From Sulfuritalea sp. (lineage in GTDB: Bacteria; Pseudomonadota; Gammaproteobacteria; Burkholderiales; Rhodocyclaceae): a DNA stretch of 64,000 nt. The notes beneath the pieces were generated by a model. That model made no database searches, was not told the DNA's origin, and saw only the letters and a list, made by a program, of their open reading frames with translations. Shown piece by piece: positions 1 through 8,630 of this stretch (positions are counted from its first letter, which is position 1; the number at the start of each line of letters is the position of its first letter). Location of the stretch: contig JALNZB010000019.1 of assembly GCA_023229545.1 (NCBI GenBank), positions 1 through 64,000 on the forward strand, written 5' to 3'. The position numbers were made by a program, and so were the translations under genes.

Positions 1-31
1 GCCAGCGCCGACTCTTGCCAAGGTCGGCGCT
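1..31 (-). repeat. Dispersed GTCGGCGCTGGC-type repeat, truncated by window edge
   Basis: The first bases carry the reverse complement of the window's dispersed repeat core and also form a hairpin: AGCGCCGAC (4-12) pairs perfectly with GTCGGCGCT (23-31) across a 10-base loop. It sits directly upstream of the helicase gene. The left end is cut by the window, so its full extent is unknown. Confidence 0.6.
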
Positions 32-61
32 TCCGCCGCGTGCTACCATGCCGCGCCCGCC

Positions 62-2023
62 ATGTCTGATCTTGACCGCATCTTCGCCCCCGAGGGGCCG
101 CTCGCCGCTGCCGTGGCCGGCTTTCGTCCGCGGCCGCAGCAGTTGGAGATGGCGCAGCGCATTGCCGCCGCCATCGCCGGCAACCTGGCGCTGGTGACCG
201 AGGCTGGCACCGGCACCGGCAAGACCTTTGCCTACCTGGTGCCGGCGCTGCTTTCGGGCGGCAAGGTGATCGTTTCCACCGGCACCAAGACGCTCCAGGA
301 TCAGCTTTTCAATCGCGACCTGCCGACGGTGCGCGGCGCGCTCAAGGTCGGCGCCACCATCGCGTTGCTCAAGGGCCGCGCCAACTACGTCTGCCCCTGG
401 CACCTGGAGCGCGCGATGAGCGCCGGTCGGCTGGCCTCGCGTGAGGAAGCGGCGCATTTGCGCAAGATCGCGCGTTTCGCCGAGCGCACCAGGACCGGCG
501 ACAAGGCCGAATGCATCGACGTGCCGGAGGATTCCGGGGCCTGGGGACTGGCGACATCGACGCGGGAAAACTGTCTCGGCCAGGAATGCCCGAACGTGAA
601 GAACTGCTTCGTCCTCGCGGCGCGCCAGGCCGCGCTGGCGGCGGATGTGGTGGTGGTCAATCATCACCTGTTCTTCGCTGACGTGATGTTGAAGGACGAG
701 GGCATGGGCGAGCTGCTGCCGGCCTGCAATACCATCATCTTCGACGAGGCGCACCAGTTGCCCGAGGTGGCCGGGCTGTTTTTCGGCGAGAGCGTGTCGA
801 CCAGCCAGATCATCGAACTGGCGCGCGACACGCGCAACGAAGGCATTGTCGCGGCGAAGGACTATCCGCCGTTGCAGGAGGCGGCGCAGGCGCTGGACAA
901 GGCGGTGCGCGATTTGCGCCTGGCGGTGAAGGGCGAGAACCAGCGCCTGCCGGCGGCGCGGCTGGAAGGCGAAGCGGAGTTTGCCGGCGCCTTGCTGGGT
1001 CTGGCGAATGCGGTGCAGGAACTCGGACGTCATCTTGCAACCCAGGCCGAGCGCGGCGAAGGCCTGGCCAACTGCCTGCGCCGCACGCAGGAACTGGCCC
1101 TGGGCCTCAAGAGCTGGAGCAGCGGCGCGACCGGCGAAGGTGAAGATGCGGTAGTGAAATGGGTCGAGGTCTATTCGCAGGCGATGTCCCTGAACTTGAC
1201 GCCGCTCGACATCGCGCCGATTTTCCAGCGCCAGATGGAAGGCCATCCGCGCGCCTGGATTTTCACTTCGGCGACGCTCGCCGTGGGCAGCAACTTTTCC
1301 CACTACTGCGGAGAACTGGGGCTGGCGGAGGCCGATACCGCCGTCTGGGGCAGCCCCTTCGACTACGAAAAGAATGCACTGCTGTATGCGCCGCGCGAGA
1401 TGCCCGATCCCAACAGCGCGATGTATCAGGAAGCCGTGGCGGAGGCGGCCTGGCCGGCGATTCGCGCTTCGGGCGGGCGCGCCTTCGTGCTGTGCACGTC
1501 GCTGCGGGCGATGCGCCGCATCCGCGAGTTGTTGCAGGAAAAGCTCGCCAGCGAGGGACTCGATCTGCCATTGCTGATGCAGGGCGAAGGATCGCGCACG
1601 GAGCTGCTGGAGCGTTTCCGTTTTCTTGGCAATGCGATCCTGGTCGCCAGCCAGAGTTTCTGGGAAGGCGTCGATGTGCGCGGCGAGGCGCTGTCCTTGG
1701 TGGTGATCGACAAGTTGCCGTTTGCGCCGCCGGACGATCCGGTGCTCTCGGCGCGCATCGACCGCCTGCGCGCGGCGGGACGCAATCCTTTCATGGAATA
1801 CCAGTTGCCGCGCGCGGTGATCAGCATGAAGCAGGGCTCGGGCCGGCTGATCCGCGACGAGGATGATCGCGGCGTGCTGATGATCTGCGATCCGCGCCTG
1901 ATCGGCAAACCCTACGGCAAGGCCATCTGGCGCTCGTTGCCGCCGATGCGGCGGACGCGCGAGGTGATCGAGGTCGAAGCCTTCTTCGCCAGCGCCGAGG
2001 CGGTAAAATCGAAACATGAATAG
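62..2023 (+). CDS. dinG: ATP-dependent DNA helicase, DinG/YoaA (XPD-like) family
   Basis: A 653-residue superfamily 2 helicase of the iron-sulphur XPD/DinG type, expected to unwind damaged or structured DNA (R-loops, G-quadruplexes, repair intermediates). Walker A TEAGTGTGKT is at residues 46-55 and the DEAH box at 228-231. Four cysteines between them (111, 171, 176, 182) are spaced as the 4Fe-4S ligands of this family. The C-terminal helicase half has the SFWEGVD and GSGRLIR signatures. Length is normal for YoaA/DinG-like proteins. No clear ribosome binding site precedes the ATG, and a repeat hairpin lies immediately upstream. Its end overlaps the next gene by 8 bases, so the two are probably co-transcribed. 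Whether it is strictly DinG or YoaA cannot be settled here. Confidence 0.93.
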   Translation: MSDLDRIFAPEGPLAAAVAGFRPRPQQLEMAQRIAAAIAGNLALVTEAGTGTGKTFAYLVPALLSGGKVIVSTGTKTLQDQLFNRDLPTVRGALKVGATIALLKGRANYVCPWHLERAMSAGRLASREEAAHLRKIARFAERTRTGDKAECIDVPEDSGAWGLATSTRENCLGQECPNVKNCFVLAARQAALAADVVVVNHHLFFADVMLKDEGMGELLPACNTIIFDEAHQLPEVAGLFFGESVSTSQIIELARDTRNEGIVAAKDYPPLQEAAQALDKAVRDLRLAVKGENQRLPAARLEGEAEFAGALLGLANAVQELGRHLATQAERGEGLANCLRRTQELALGLKSWSSGATGEGEDAVVKWVEVYSQAMSLNLTPLDIAPIFQRQMEGHPRAWIFTSATLAVGSNFSHYCGELGLAEADTAVWGSPFDYEKNALLYAPREMPDPNSAMYQEAVAEAAWPAIRASGGRAFVLCTSLRAMRRIRELLQEKLASEGLDLPLLMQGEGSRTELLERFRFLGNAILVASQSFWEGVDVRGEALSLVVIDKLPFAPPDDPVLSARIDRLRAAGRNPFMEYQLPRAVISMKQGSGRLIRDEDDRGVLMICDPRLIGKPYGKAIWRSLPPMRRTREVIEVEAFFASAEAVKSKHE

Positions 2024-3314
2024 CCACAACTGCATTGCGCGGGCGAACCGGTTGAATGCCGACTGCCACTGCATTTCGCTTGACCGTGCGGCGCTGGAGG
2101 CGGAACTGGAGCGGGTCAGTCCCGGCTTTCACGACCAGGTGATGGCGGGGCGGCCGCATCTGTTCGCGGATTCTGCGGTTTTTGTCGGCGCCGAGCATGT
2201 GCGGCGCATGGCGCGGCTGGTGGCGGCGGTGGAGCGCGTGGTCGCGCTGCCGGCGTATCGCGAACATGTGCTGGCCTATGCGCCGGAAATCGCGCGGCAT
2301 TCCACGGCGGCGCGCGGCGTGTTCTTCGGCTACGACTTTCACTTGGGCAACGCCGGCCCGCAACTGATCGAGATCAACACCAATGCCGGCGGCGGTTTGC
2401 TCAATGCGCTGCTGGCGCGGGCGCAAAAGGCTTGCTGCGACGATGTCGAAGCGTTTCTGCCCGGCGATCTCGCCGCCGATACGCCGGAGCACCTGTTCCT
2501 CGAAATGTTTCGCGAGGAACGCCGTCTCGCCAGCGCCGACTTTCTGCGCACCGTCGCCATTGTCGACGAGGCGCCGGCGACGCAATACCTCCATCCCGAA
2601 TTCGTCCTCTTCCAGCGCTTGTTCGAGCAGGCCGGGATTGCCGCCGTGATCTGCGATCCCAAGGAACTCGAATTTCGCGACGGCGCCTTATGGTACGGTG
2701 GGCATGGCGGGCACGGCGTCACGCGTATTGATCTGGTCTACAACCGGCTCACCGATTTCGCCCTCGAAGCGCCGGCCAGCAGCGCCCTGCGCGCCGCATA
2801 TCTGGCCGATGCGGTGGTGGTGACGCCGCATCCGCAGGCGCATGCCCTGTATGCCGACAAGCGCAATCTGGTGGCCTTGTCCGATCCGGCCCTGCTGGCG
2901 AGCTGGGGTGTCGATGCCGAAACCCGCGCCACGCTGGCCAACAAGATTCCGCGCACCGAGCTGGTGGTGCCGCAGCACGCCGACGATTTATGGGCGCGGC
3001 GCAAGCAACTGTTTTTCAAACCCGCCGCCGGCTACGGTTCCAGGGCCGCCTATCGCGGCGACAAGATGACGAAGCGTGTCTTCGAGGAAGTGCTGGCCGG
3101 CAGTTACATCGCCCAGGCGCTGGTGCCGCCGTCCTCGCGCACCCTGCGCGTGGCGGAGGCGGCGGTCGAACTCAAGCTCGATTTGCGCAACTATGTTTAT
3201 GCTGGGCATGTCCAACTGATCGCCGCGCGTTTGTGGCAGGGACAGACCACCAACTTTCGCACCCCCGGCGGCGGTTTCGCGCCGGTGTTGACGGTGCCGT
3301 CGTCACAAGGATAG
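2016..3314 (+). CDS. Uncharacterised ATP-grasp-like protein
   Basis: A 432-residue soluble protein that I do not recognise as a named enzyme. It has segments typical of ATP-grasp ligases: LIEINTNAGGG near residue 123, and a C-terminal half with FFKPAAGYGSRA followed by a basic helix and YIAQALVPPS. This order resembles circularly permuted ATP-grasp proteins of the glutathionylspermidine-synthase type, but that is inference. The N-terminus has several Cys and His residues (HNCIARANRLNADCHC). The gene overlaps the helicase end by 8 bases and is followed 2 bases later by mobB, so it opens or belongs to the molybdenum cofactor operon. Residues 169-176 (RRLASADF) come from a copy of the window's dispersed repeat. 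Confidence 0.8.
   Translation: MNSHNCIARANRLNADCHCISLDRAALEAELERVSPGFHDQVMAGRPHLFADSAVFVGAEHVRRMARLVAAVERVVALPAYREHVLAYAPEIARHSTAARGVFFGYDFHLGNAGPQLIEINTNAGGGLLNALLARAQKACCDDVEAFLPGDLAADTPEHLFLEMFREERRLASADFLRTVAIVDEAPATQYLHPEFVLFQRLFEQAGIAAVICDPKELEFRDGALWYGGHGGHGVTRIDLVYNRLTDFALEAPASSALRAAYLADAVVVTPHPQAHALYADKRNLVALSDPALLASWGVDAETRATLANKIPRTELVVPQHADDLWARRKQLFFKPAAGYGSRAAYRGDKMTKRVFEEVLAGSYIAQALVPPSSRTLRVAEAAVELKLDLRNYVYAGHVQLIAARLWQGQTTNFRTPGGGFAPVLTVPSSQG
2520..2549 (-). repeat. Dispersed repeat copy inside the ATP-grasp gene
   Basis: The reverse strand reads AAGTCGGCGCTGGCGAGACG in a 30-base block nearly identical to the copies in moeA and kdpA. Here it is read in the opposite sense, giving RRLASADF in the protein, and leaves the frame open. 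Confidence 0.75.
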
Positions 3315-3316
3315 AT

Positions 3317-3841
3317 ATGAAAGTCTTTGGCCTTGCCGGCTATTCCGGCTCCGGGAAAACCACGCTACTGGAGGCGCTGATCCCGCGCTTCGTTACTGCC
3401 GGCCTCAAGGTTTCGCTGATTAAGCACGCTCACCATCGTTTCGACATCGATCATCCGAGCAAGGATTCCTACCGTCTGCGCGAAGCAGGATGCTCCGAGG
3501 TGCTGCTGATTTCCGATCAGCGCTGGGTGCTGATGCACGAATTGCGCGGCGCGCCGGAGCCGTCGCTGGAGGAGCAGATCGCGCGTTTTTCCGATTGCGA
3601 TCTGGTGCTGGTCGAAGGCTTCAAGTACACGCCGATCCCCAAGCTGGAAGTGCACCGACCCTCGGTCGGCAAGCCCCTGATCGCGGGCGATGGCGTCGAA
3701 ACCGTGGTCGCCATCGCCACCGACGAGCCGGATGTGGTGTCAAAACTGACCGCGCTGCCGACCGGGTTGCCAATACTCGACCTCAACGACCGCGACGCCA
3801 TCGCCGATTTCATTCTGCGTCATCAGGGATTTTGCCAATGA
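3317..3841 (+). CDS. mobB: Molybdopterin-guanine dinucleotide biosynthesis adaptor MobB
   Basis: A 174-residue P-loop GTP-binding protein that assists MobA in attaching GMP to molybdopterin. It starts with MKVFGLAGYSGSGKTTLL, so the Walker A loop GYSGSGKT is at residues 8-15; SLIKHAHH and the LVLVEGFK segment are typical MobB motifs. The ATG at 3317 was chosen because the P-loop then sits at the normal distance from the N-terminus, although the frame stays open far upstream. It overlaps moeA by four bases (ATGA), indicating translational coupling. Confidence 0.93.
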   Translation: MKVFGLAGYSGSGKTTLLEALIPRFVTAGLKVSLIKHAHHRFDIDHPSKDSYRLREAGCSEVLLISDQRWVLMHELRGAPEPSLEEQIARFSDCDLVLVEGFKYTPIPKLEVHRPSVGKPLIAGDGVETVVAIATDEPDVVSKLTALPTGLPILDLNDRDAIADFILRHQGFCQ

Positions 3842-5055
3842 GCGCGATGCTTGATTTGGAAGACGCCCTGGCCCGCTTGCTGGCGGGAGCCGCGCCGGTG
3901 CGCGAGATGGAAACCCTGCCGACGCTGGCGGCGGCGGGGCGGGTACTGGCGCGGGGACTGCATTCGACCATCGACGTGCCGCCGCTGGACAATACCGCGA
4001 TGGACGGCTACGCCCTGCGCTGCGCCGACGTGCCGGTTGCGGGCACGCGACTGGTCGTCGCTCAGCGCATCGCCGCCGGCAGCGTCGGCCATGTGCTGGA
4101 GCCGGGAACTGCGGCGCGGATTTTCACCGGTGCGCCGCTGCCGACCGGCGCCGATGCCGTGGTCATGCAGGAACTGTGCGCCGTCGACGGCGATACGGTG
4201 ACGGTGAATCACGTCCCCCGCATTGGCGAGTGGATTCGTCGTCGCGGTGAGGACATCGCCGTCGGCAGCGAAGTGCTGGCCGCCGGGACGCGCTTGTCCG
4301 CGCCGCATGTCGGCGTCGCCGCCTCGGTCGGCGCGGCGGAACTCAGCGTGTTCCGGCGCTTGCGGGTGGCCCTGTTTTCGACCGGCAACGAACTGGCGAT
4401 GCCCGGCGAAGCGCTCAAGCCCGGCGGCATCTACAACTCGAACCGCTACACGCTACGCGCGCTGCTCGCCGGCCTGGGCTGCGAGGTCGCGGATTTCGGC
4501 ATCGTGCCCGATCAGCGCGAGGCGACACGCGCGGCGCTGCGCGAAGCCGCCGCCGGCAACGACCTGATCCTGACCAGCGGCGGCGTTTCGGTGGGCGAGG
4601 AAGACCACGTCAAGCCGGCGGTGGAGGCGGAGGGCGTCCTCGACTTGTGGAAGATTGCCATCAAGCCGGGCAAGCCGCTGGCGTTTGGCAGAGTTGGGGG
4701 AAGAGTCGGCGCTGGCGAGACGGCGTCTTTCATCGGTCTGCCGGGCAACCCGGTTTCCGGTTTCGTGACCTTCCTCATGCTGGTGCGACCCTTCATTTTG
4801 AAGGCGCAGGGAGCGACGGTTCTGGCGCCGCGCACGCAGCAACTGCGCGCCGATTTTGCGTGGAAAGGCGATCCGCGCCGGGAGTTCCTGCGCGTCCGCG
4901 TCAATGCCGACGGCGGACTGGACCTGTTTCCCAATCAGAGCTCCGGCGTGCTGACTTCCTGCGCCTGGGCCGACGGACTGGTCGATAATCCATCGGGGCA
5001 GGTCATTGCTCCCGGCGACATGGTGCGTTTCCTGCCATTTTCGGAGCTGCTATAG
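3838..5055 (+). CDS. moeA: Molybdopterin molybdenumtransferase MoeA
   Basis: A 405-residue enzyme that inserts molybdate into adenylylated molybdopterin. Diagnostic motifs are PLDNTAMDGYALR, IFTGAPLPTGADAVVMQE, FSTGNEL, TSGGVSVGEEDHVK and IGLPGNPVSG. The ATG overlaps the mobB stop. Just before IGLPGNPVSG the protein carries RVGAGETA (residues 289-296), which is encoded by a copy of the dispersed repeat and looks like extra residues in a surface loop, since MoeA proteins usually run from KPLAFG almost directly to the GLPGNPVS motif. The conserved motifs on both sides are intact, so function is probably kept. Confidence 0.95.
   Translation: MSAMLDLEDALARLLAGAAPVREMETLPTLAAAGRVLARGLHSTIDVPPLDNTAMDGYALRCADVPVAGTRLVVAQRIAAGSVGHVLEPGTAARIFTGAPLPTGADAVVMQELCAVDGDTVTVNHVPRIGEWIRRRGEDIAVGSEVLAAGTRLSAPHVGVAASVGAAELSVFRRLRVALFSTGNELAMPGEALKPGGIYNSNRYTLRALLAGLGCEVADFGIVPDQREATRAALREAAAGNDLILTSGGVSVGEEDHVKPAVEAEGVLDLWKIAIKPGKPLAFGRVGGRVGAGETASFIGLPGNPVSGFVTFLMLVRPFILKAQGATVLAPRTQQLRADFAWKGDPRREFLRVRVNADGGLDLFPNQSSGVLTSCAWADGLVDNPSGQVIAPGDMVRFLPFSELL
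4702..4725 (+). repeat. Dispersed repeat copy inside moeA
   Basis: The core AGTCGGCGCTGGCGAGACGG followed by CG begins at 4704. It is read in frame as R-VGAGETA at MoeA residues 289-296. Confidence 0.8.
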
Positions 5056-5062
5056 TTAGTTT

Positions 5063-5317
5063 ATGAACGTAAAAATTCTTTTCTTTGCCGGCTTGCGCGA
5101 GGCGCTGGGTCGGGGTTCCGAGTCACTGGCCTTGCCGGATGGAATCGGCACTGTGGGCGCCTTGCGCGACAGTCTCGCCGCACGCGGCGAGCCATGGTCG
5201 GCGCTGGCGACAACGAAGAACTTGCGCGCGGCGGTGAACCAGCAGATGGTCGGACTCGATGCGCCGGTCAAGCCGGGCGATGAAGTGGCGTTCTTTCCGC
5301 CGGTGACCGGTGGCTGA
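5063..5317 (+). CDS. moaD: Molybdopterin synthase sulphur carrier subunit MoaD
   Basis: An 84-residue ubiquitin-fold protein ending in the required Gly-Gly tail (FFPPVTGG), whose C-terminal thiocarboxylate gives sulphur to cyclic pyranopterin monophosphate. It begins NVKILFFAGLREALG, the usual MoaD start. It lies 7 bases after moeA and its stop overlaps the beginning of moaE, its catalytic partner. Confidence 0.95.
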   Translation: MNVKILFFAGLREALGRGSESLALPDGIGTVGALRDSLAARGEPWSALATTKNLRAAVNQQMVGLDAPVKPGDEVAFFPPVTGG

Positions 5318-5318
5318 G

Positions 5319-5825
5319 ATGTCGATCAGCGTGCAGGAAGCCGATTTCGATGCGGGCGCGGAGATCGCCGCGCTCTCGACCGGACGCGACGATGTCGGCG
5401 CGGTCGCCAGTTTTGTCGGTCTGGTGCGGGCGGACAAGGCGACCGAAGCAAAAGTTTCCGCAGGAACGCAGAGCGCTGGCGCTGGCGAGACGGCGTTTGT
5501 CGCCGCCATGACCCTCGAACACTACCCCGGCATGACCGAGAAGGCGCTTGAGGCCATCGTCGCCGAGGCGCGCGGGCGCTGGGACATCTTTGGTGTGCGG
5601 GTGATTCATCGCGTCGGTCGTTTGCTGCCAGGCGACCGCATTGTGCTGGTGGCGGTAGCGTCGTCGCATCGCCATGACGCCTTCGCCGCTTGCGAGTTCA
5701 TCATGGACTACCTGAAGACGCGCGCGCCTTTCTGGAAGAAGGAAGAAACACCCGACGGCGGGCGCTGGGTCGATGCCCGCGAGAGCGACGACCATGCCGC
5801 CGGGCGCTGGAACCCGGCGGAGTAG
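5319..5825 (+). CDS. moaE: Molybdopterin synthase catalytic subunit MoaE
   Basis: A 168-residue subunit that binds the MoaD tail and makes the dithiolene of molybdopterin. Motifs include ISVQEADFD, the LEHYPGM segment, RVGRLLPGD and the active-site lysine region APFWKKEE. The ATG at 5319 gives the usual MSISVQEADFD start; a GTG at 5310 in the same frame is an alternative. Between GLVRADK and TLEHYPGM, where MoaE normally has a short variable loop, there is an extended stretch containing SAGAGETA (residues 52-59), encoded by the dispersed repeat. It is the last gene of the operon, convergent with the CZB gene. Confidence 0.94.
   Translation: MSISVQEADFDAGAEIAALSTGRDDVGAVASFVGLVRADKATEAKVSAGTQSAGAGETAFVAAMTLEHYPGMTEKALEAIVAEARGRWDIFGVRVIHRVGRLLPGDRIVLVAVASSHRHDAFAACEFIMDYLKTRAPFWKKEETPDGGRWVDARESDDHAAGRWNPAE
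5472..5495 (+). repeat. Dispersed repeat copy inside moaE
   Basis: The copy contains GGCGCTGGCGAGACGGCG and is read in the same frame as the moeA copy (AGAGETA). GCAAAAGT, which abuts the core in the kdpA copy, is found here about 20 bases farther upstream, as if the copy had been interrupted or expanded. Confidence 0.65.
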
Positions 5826-5838
5826 GGAGCTACGCTGG

Positions 5839-6192
5839 TCAGAGCTTGGCAGCTTCCTTCTTGACTTCCATGATTGCGGCGACGGTTTCCTTGGATGCTC
5901 CGGCGAACGGGCCGCCCAGCGCGGATTTGGCTCCGGCTTTGTCGCCGCTCTCCACCTTCTTGACGATATCCCCGGCGCAGACATGGAAGTTGGCGTGCTT
6001 TTTTACCAGATCCTGATAATGACCCGCCGCCTTGAATTTCGCGCCCTCACCATAAATCCATTTGCCCAGGTCGCATAGGTTGTCCTTGCATACCGTGGCA
6101 CTGCTGAGTGTCTCGGTGCTTGTGCCATCGATGAATTGGGTAAGACGAACTTTCCACTTGATGTGGGCTGCAATCGCGTCGTCAAAGTTCAT
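5839..6192 (-). CDS. CZB (chemoreceptor zinc-binding) domain protein
   Basis: A 117-residue stand-alone CZB domain. The three-histidine, one-cysteine zinc pattern is visible: His10, Cys40 in CDLGKWIYG, His66 and His70 in KKHANFH, with a further His58. In other bacteria CZB domains sit at the C-terminus of chemoreceptors or diguanylate cyclases and sense zinc or hypochlorous acid through the zinc-cysteine centre. Here the domain is free-standing, so a partner must be supplied in trans; two chemoreceptors are encoded in this window. A strong Shine-Dalgarno (AAGGAG) precedes the ATG. Confidence 0.88.
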   Translation of the reverse strand: MNFDDAIAAHIKWKVRLTQFIDGTSTETLSSATVCKDNLCDLGKWIYGEGAKFKAAGHYQDLVKKHANFHVCAGDIVKKVESGDKAGAKSALGGPFAGASKETVAAIMEVKKEAAKL

Positions 6193-6351
6193 TTTTTTCT
6201 CCTTCGGTTGACCTGCAAGGTCTCAATTATGCTCCCCTGAAGCGCCTGACGCTTCCCCGCAAACTGGTTGGGATATCCAGCAGGCGCCAATCATATGACT
6301 AAGGGCATAGGTTGGCAAGGCCGGCGCGAGTCGGGTTGCGGATATCTTCGC

Positions 6352-6873
6352 CTACTTGCGTTTCGCACCGCCCGCAGCTTTCCTGACCGTTTCGCCGACA
6401 CTATCCATGGCCGCCGTGGAAGCCTTCGAAATTTGTTCAAAAGCGGCGTTGGCGGTGGCAATCGCCTGCTGCATCGATTCCATCATGTTCGGTGTCTGGC
6501 CGGGAAGGCTCTTCATGAAGGTCTGCATCGATTCGGCCATGTCCTGACTGCCGGAGGCCAGTTGCTCGGTTACCAGCCGGGCAAACTCGGCCCGTCCGGC
6601 GTTGCTGATCTCGGCAATCCGTTGCGCTGCGGCCACCATGCGCTGGGTGGTTTCCTGCGCGTATTGCGCGCGCAACTGCATCATCGCCTGCGGGTCGCTT
6701 GCGCCGGTTTGTGCCTTGGCGTTATCCACCCCGCTTTGAAACATTTCCTTGGCCAGTTCGGATTGCAGCGCCATGATGCGCTGTGAATTCTCGATCGAAA
6801 GCTGCGCCATGCGCATGGCGACTTCCATGTTCTTGCGCTGCAATTCGCTGAATTGTTCGGTACTGCCCGTCAT
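6352..6873 (-). CDS. Phasin family protein
   Basis: A 173-residue, methionine- and alanine-rich helical protein with amphipathic repeats and no transmembrane segment. The central NAGRAEFARLVTEQ and C-terminal AFEQISKASTAAMDSVGE segments match the phasin family, which coats polyhydroxyalkanoate granules. It is divergent from the aryl-CoA ligase gene with about 100 bases between the starts, so the two may share control. No polymerase gene (phaC) is in the window. Confidence 0.85.
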   Translation of the reverse strand: MTGSTEQFSELQRKNMEVAMRMAQLSIENSQRIMALQSELAKEMFQSGVDNAKAQTGASDPQAMMQLRAQYAQETTQRMVAAAQRIAEISNAGRAEFARLVTEQLASGSQDMAESMQTFMKSLPGQTPNMMESMQQAIATANAAFEQISKASTAAMDSVGETVRKAAGGAKRK

Positions 6874-6950
6874 GATGGTGGTTCTCCCGTCCTTCTGTCG
6901 ATCAGGTCAATGTACCACCAATGCTCTGATGGAATTGACTCGGTTGCATC

Positions 6951-6966
6951 GAATGTACGAACATTC
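6951..6966. promoter_or_regulatory. Inverted repeat upstream of the aryl-CoA ligase gene
   Basis: GAATGT-ACGA-ACATTC is a 6-base perfect inverted repeat ending 5 bases before the ligase ATG, inside the phasin/ligase divergent region. Size and position suit a dimeric repressor such as a TetR- or MarR-type regulator of aromatic catabolism, but no regulator gene is adjacent. Confidence 0.4.
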
Positions 6967-6971
6967 ACCCC

Positions 6972-8600
6972 ATGACCTATAGCGCCCATATCGATACCTT
7001 TACCGGCGACAACCTTCCGTCGCCGGAACAGCAGCCAGAATTCCTGTTCGAGTTGCCGGAACTGCAATTTCCGGAGCGCCTGAATTGCGCCAGCGAACTG
7101 CTCGACCGCCACGTGGAAGAGGGACGCGGCGGGCGGCTGTGCATCCAGGCGCCAAACGTGCGCTGGACTTACGCCGACTTGCAGGAGCGCGCCAACCGCA
7201 TCGCCCATGTGCTGGTGCGGGACATGGGCCTGGCGCCCGGCAACCGCGTACTGCTGCGCTCATTCAACAATCCGATGCTGGCGGCCTGCTGGTTCGCGGT
7301 GATGAAAGCCGGCGGGGTGGCGGTCGCCACCATGCCGCTGTTGCGCGCGACGGAGCTGAAACATGCCATCACCAAGGCCAGGGTGAGTCATGCGCTGTGC
7401 GATGCGAAACTGGCGGACGAACTGAAGATCGCCGCCGCAGATTGCCCCGAATTGCAGCAGGTCCGCTATTTCAATGACATCTTGCCGACGGGTCTTGAGG
7501 CTGCAATGACGGGGCAATCTGCGGTGTTCGACAGCGTTGATACCGCCGCCACGGATACCAGCCTGCTGGCCTTCACCTCGGGCACCACGGGGCCGGCCAA
7601 GGCCACCATGCACTTTCATCGCGATGTCATGGCGATCTGCGCTTGCTGGCCGCCCCATGTTTTGCGTCCGGTCGCCGACGACGTTTTCATAGGCACGCCG
7701 TCGCTGGCTTTCACCTTCGGCCTGGGCGGACTGCTGCTGTTTCCGATGACCGTGGGAGCCTCCACGGTTTTGCTGGAACGGGGAGGGCCGCAGGACATGG
7801 TCGACGCGATTGCCACCTACAAGGCCAGCGTGCTGTTCACCGCGCCCACGTCCTATCGCGCCATCGCGCCGCTGGCCGGTGTGCTGCGCGGCGGCAGCCT
7901 GCGCAAGTGCGTATCGGCGGGAGAGGTGCTGCCCGCAGCGACAAGAGCCTTATGGAAGGAGACTGCCGGCATCGAACTGATCGACGGCCTCGGCGGCACG
8001 GAGATGCTGCATATCTTCATATCCCACGACGAGGTGCACGCTCGCCCCGGCGCCACGGGTACGGTGGTTCCGGGTTATGTGGCGTGTGTGATGGACGACG
8101 CGGGCAAGCCGTCGGTCGTGGGTCAGGTCGGCCATCTGGCGGTCAAGGGTCCGACGGGTTGCCGCTACCTCGCGGACGATCGCCAGGCGAAATTCGTCAA
8201 GGATGGCTGGAACTACACCGGCGACGCGTACTGGATGGATGCCGACGGCTACTTTCACTACCATTCGCGCACCGACGACATGATTATCTCGGCGGGTTAC
8301 AACATTGCCGGCGCGGAAGTCGAAGAGGCTCTGCTGCGACACCCCAAGGTGGCCGAGTGCGGCATTGTCGGCGTGGCCGACGCGGAACGCGGCCAGATCG
8401 TCAAGGCCATCGTCGTGCTGCGCCCCGGCAACGAGCCCACGCCGGAGACGGCGAAGGAGTTGCAGGACTTCGTCAAGCAGACCATAGCGCCCTACAAATA
8501 TCCCCGCCGCATCGAGTTTGCCAGCGTTCTGCCGCGCACCGAAACCGGCAAGCTGCAACGCTTCAGGCTGCGTCAAGGCGCTGAAGCGGAACCTCAATGA
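6972..8600 (+). CDS. Aryl-CoA ligase, 2-aminobenzoate-CoA ligase-like
   Basis: A 542-residue AMP-forming acyl-CoA synthetase. The P-loop-like motif FTSGTTGPAKA is near residue 198; GGTEML, YTGDAYWMDADGY, and the C-terminal lysine motif TETGKLQRF (adenylation lysine) are present. The N-terminus (SAHIDTF... LPELQFPERLNCASELLD) is typical of the 2-aminobenzoate-CoA ligase branch of benzoate-CoA ligases, so the likely reaction is activation of anthranilate or a related aromatic acid with CoA and ATP. Substrate is inference. It is convergent with the TrpB2 gene and divergent from the phasin gene; downstream ring-reducing or oxygenating enzymes are not in the window. Confidence 0.87.
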   Translation: MTYSAHIDTFTGDNLPSPEQQPEFLFELPELQFPERLNCASELLDRHVEEGRGGRLCIQAPNVRWTYADLQERANRIAHVLVRDMGLAPGNRVLLRSFNNPMLAACWFAVMKAGGVAVATMPLLRATELKHAITKARVSHALCDAKLADELKIAAADCPELQQVRYFNDILPTGLEAAMTGQSAVFDSVDTAATDTSLLAFTSGTTGPAKATMHFHRDVMAICACWPPHVLRPVADDVFIGTPSLAFTFGLGGLLLFPMTVGASTVLLERGGPQDMVDAIATYKASVLFTAPTSYRAIAPLAGVLRGGSLRKCVSAGEVLPAATRALWKETAGIELIDGLGGTEMLHIFISHDEVHARPGATGTVVPGYVACVMDDAGKPSVVGQVGHLAVKGPTGCRYLADDRQAKFVKDGWNYTGDAYWMDADGYFHYHSRTDDMIISAGYNIAGAEVEEALLRHPKVAECGIVGVADAERGQIVKAIVVLRPGNEPTPETAKELQDFVKQTIAPYKYPRRIEFASVLPRTETGKLQRFRLRQGAEAEPQ

Positions 8601-8630
8601 CGGCGGATGCGCGTTTCTTCCGTCTGCTGA

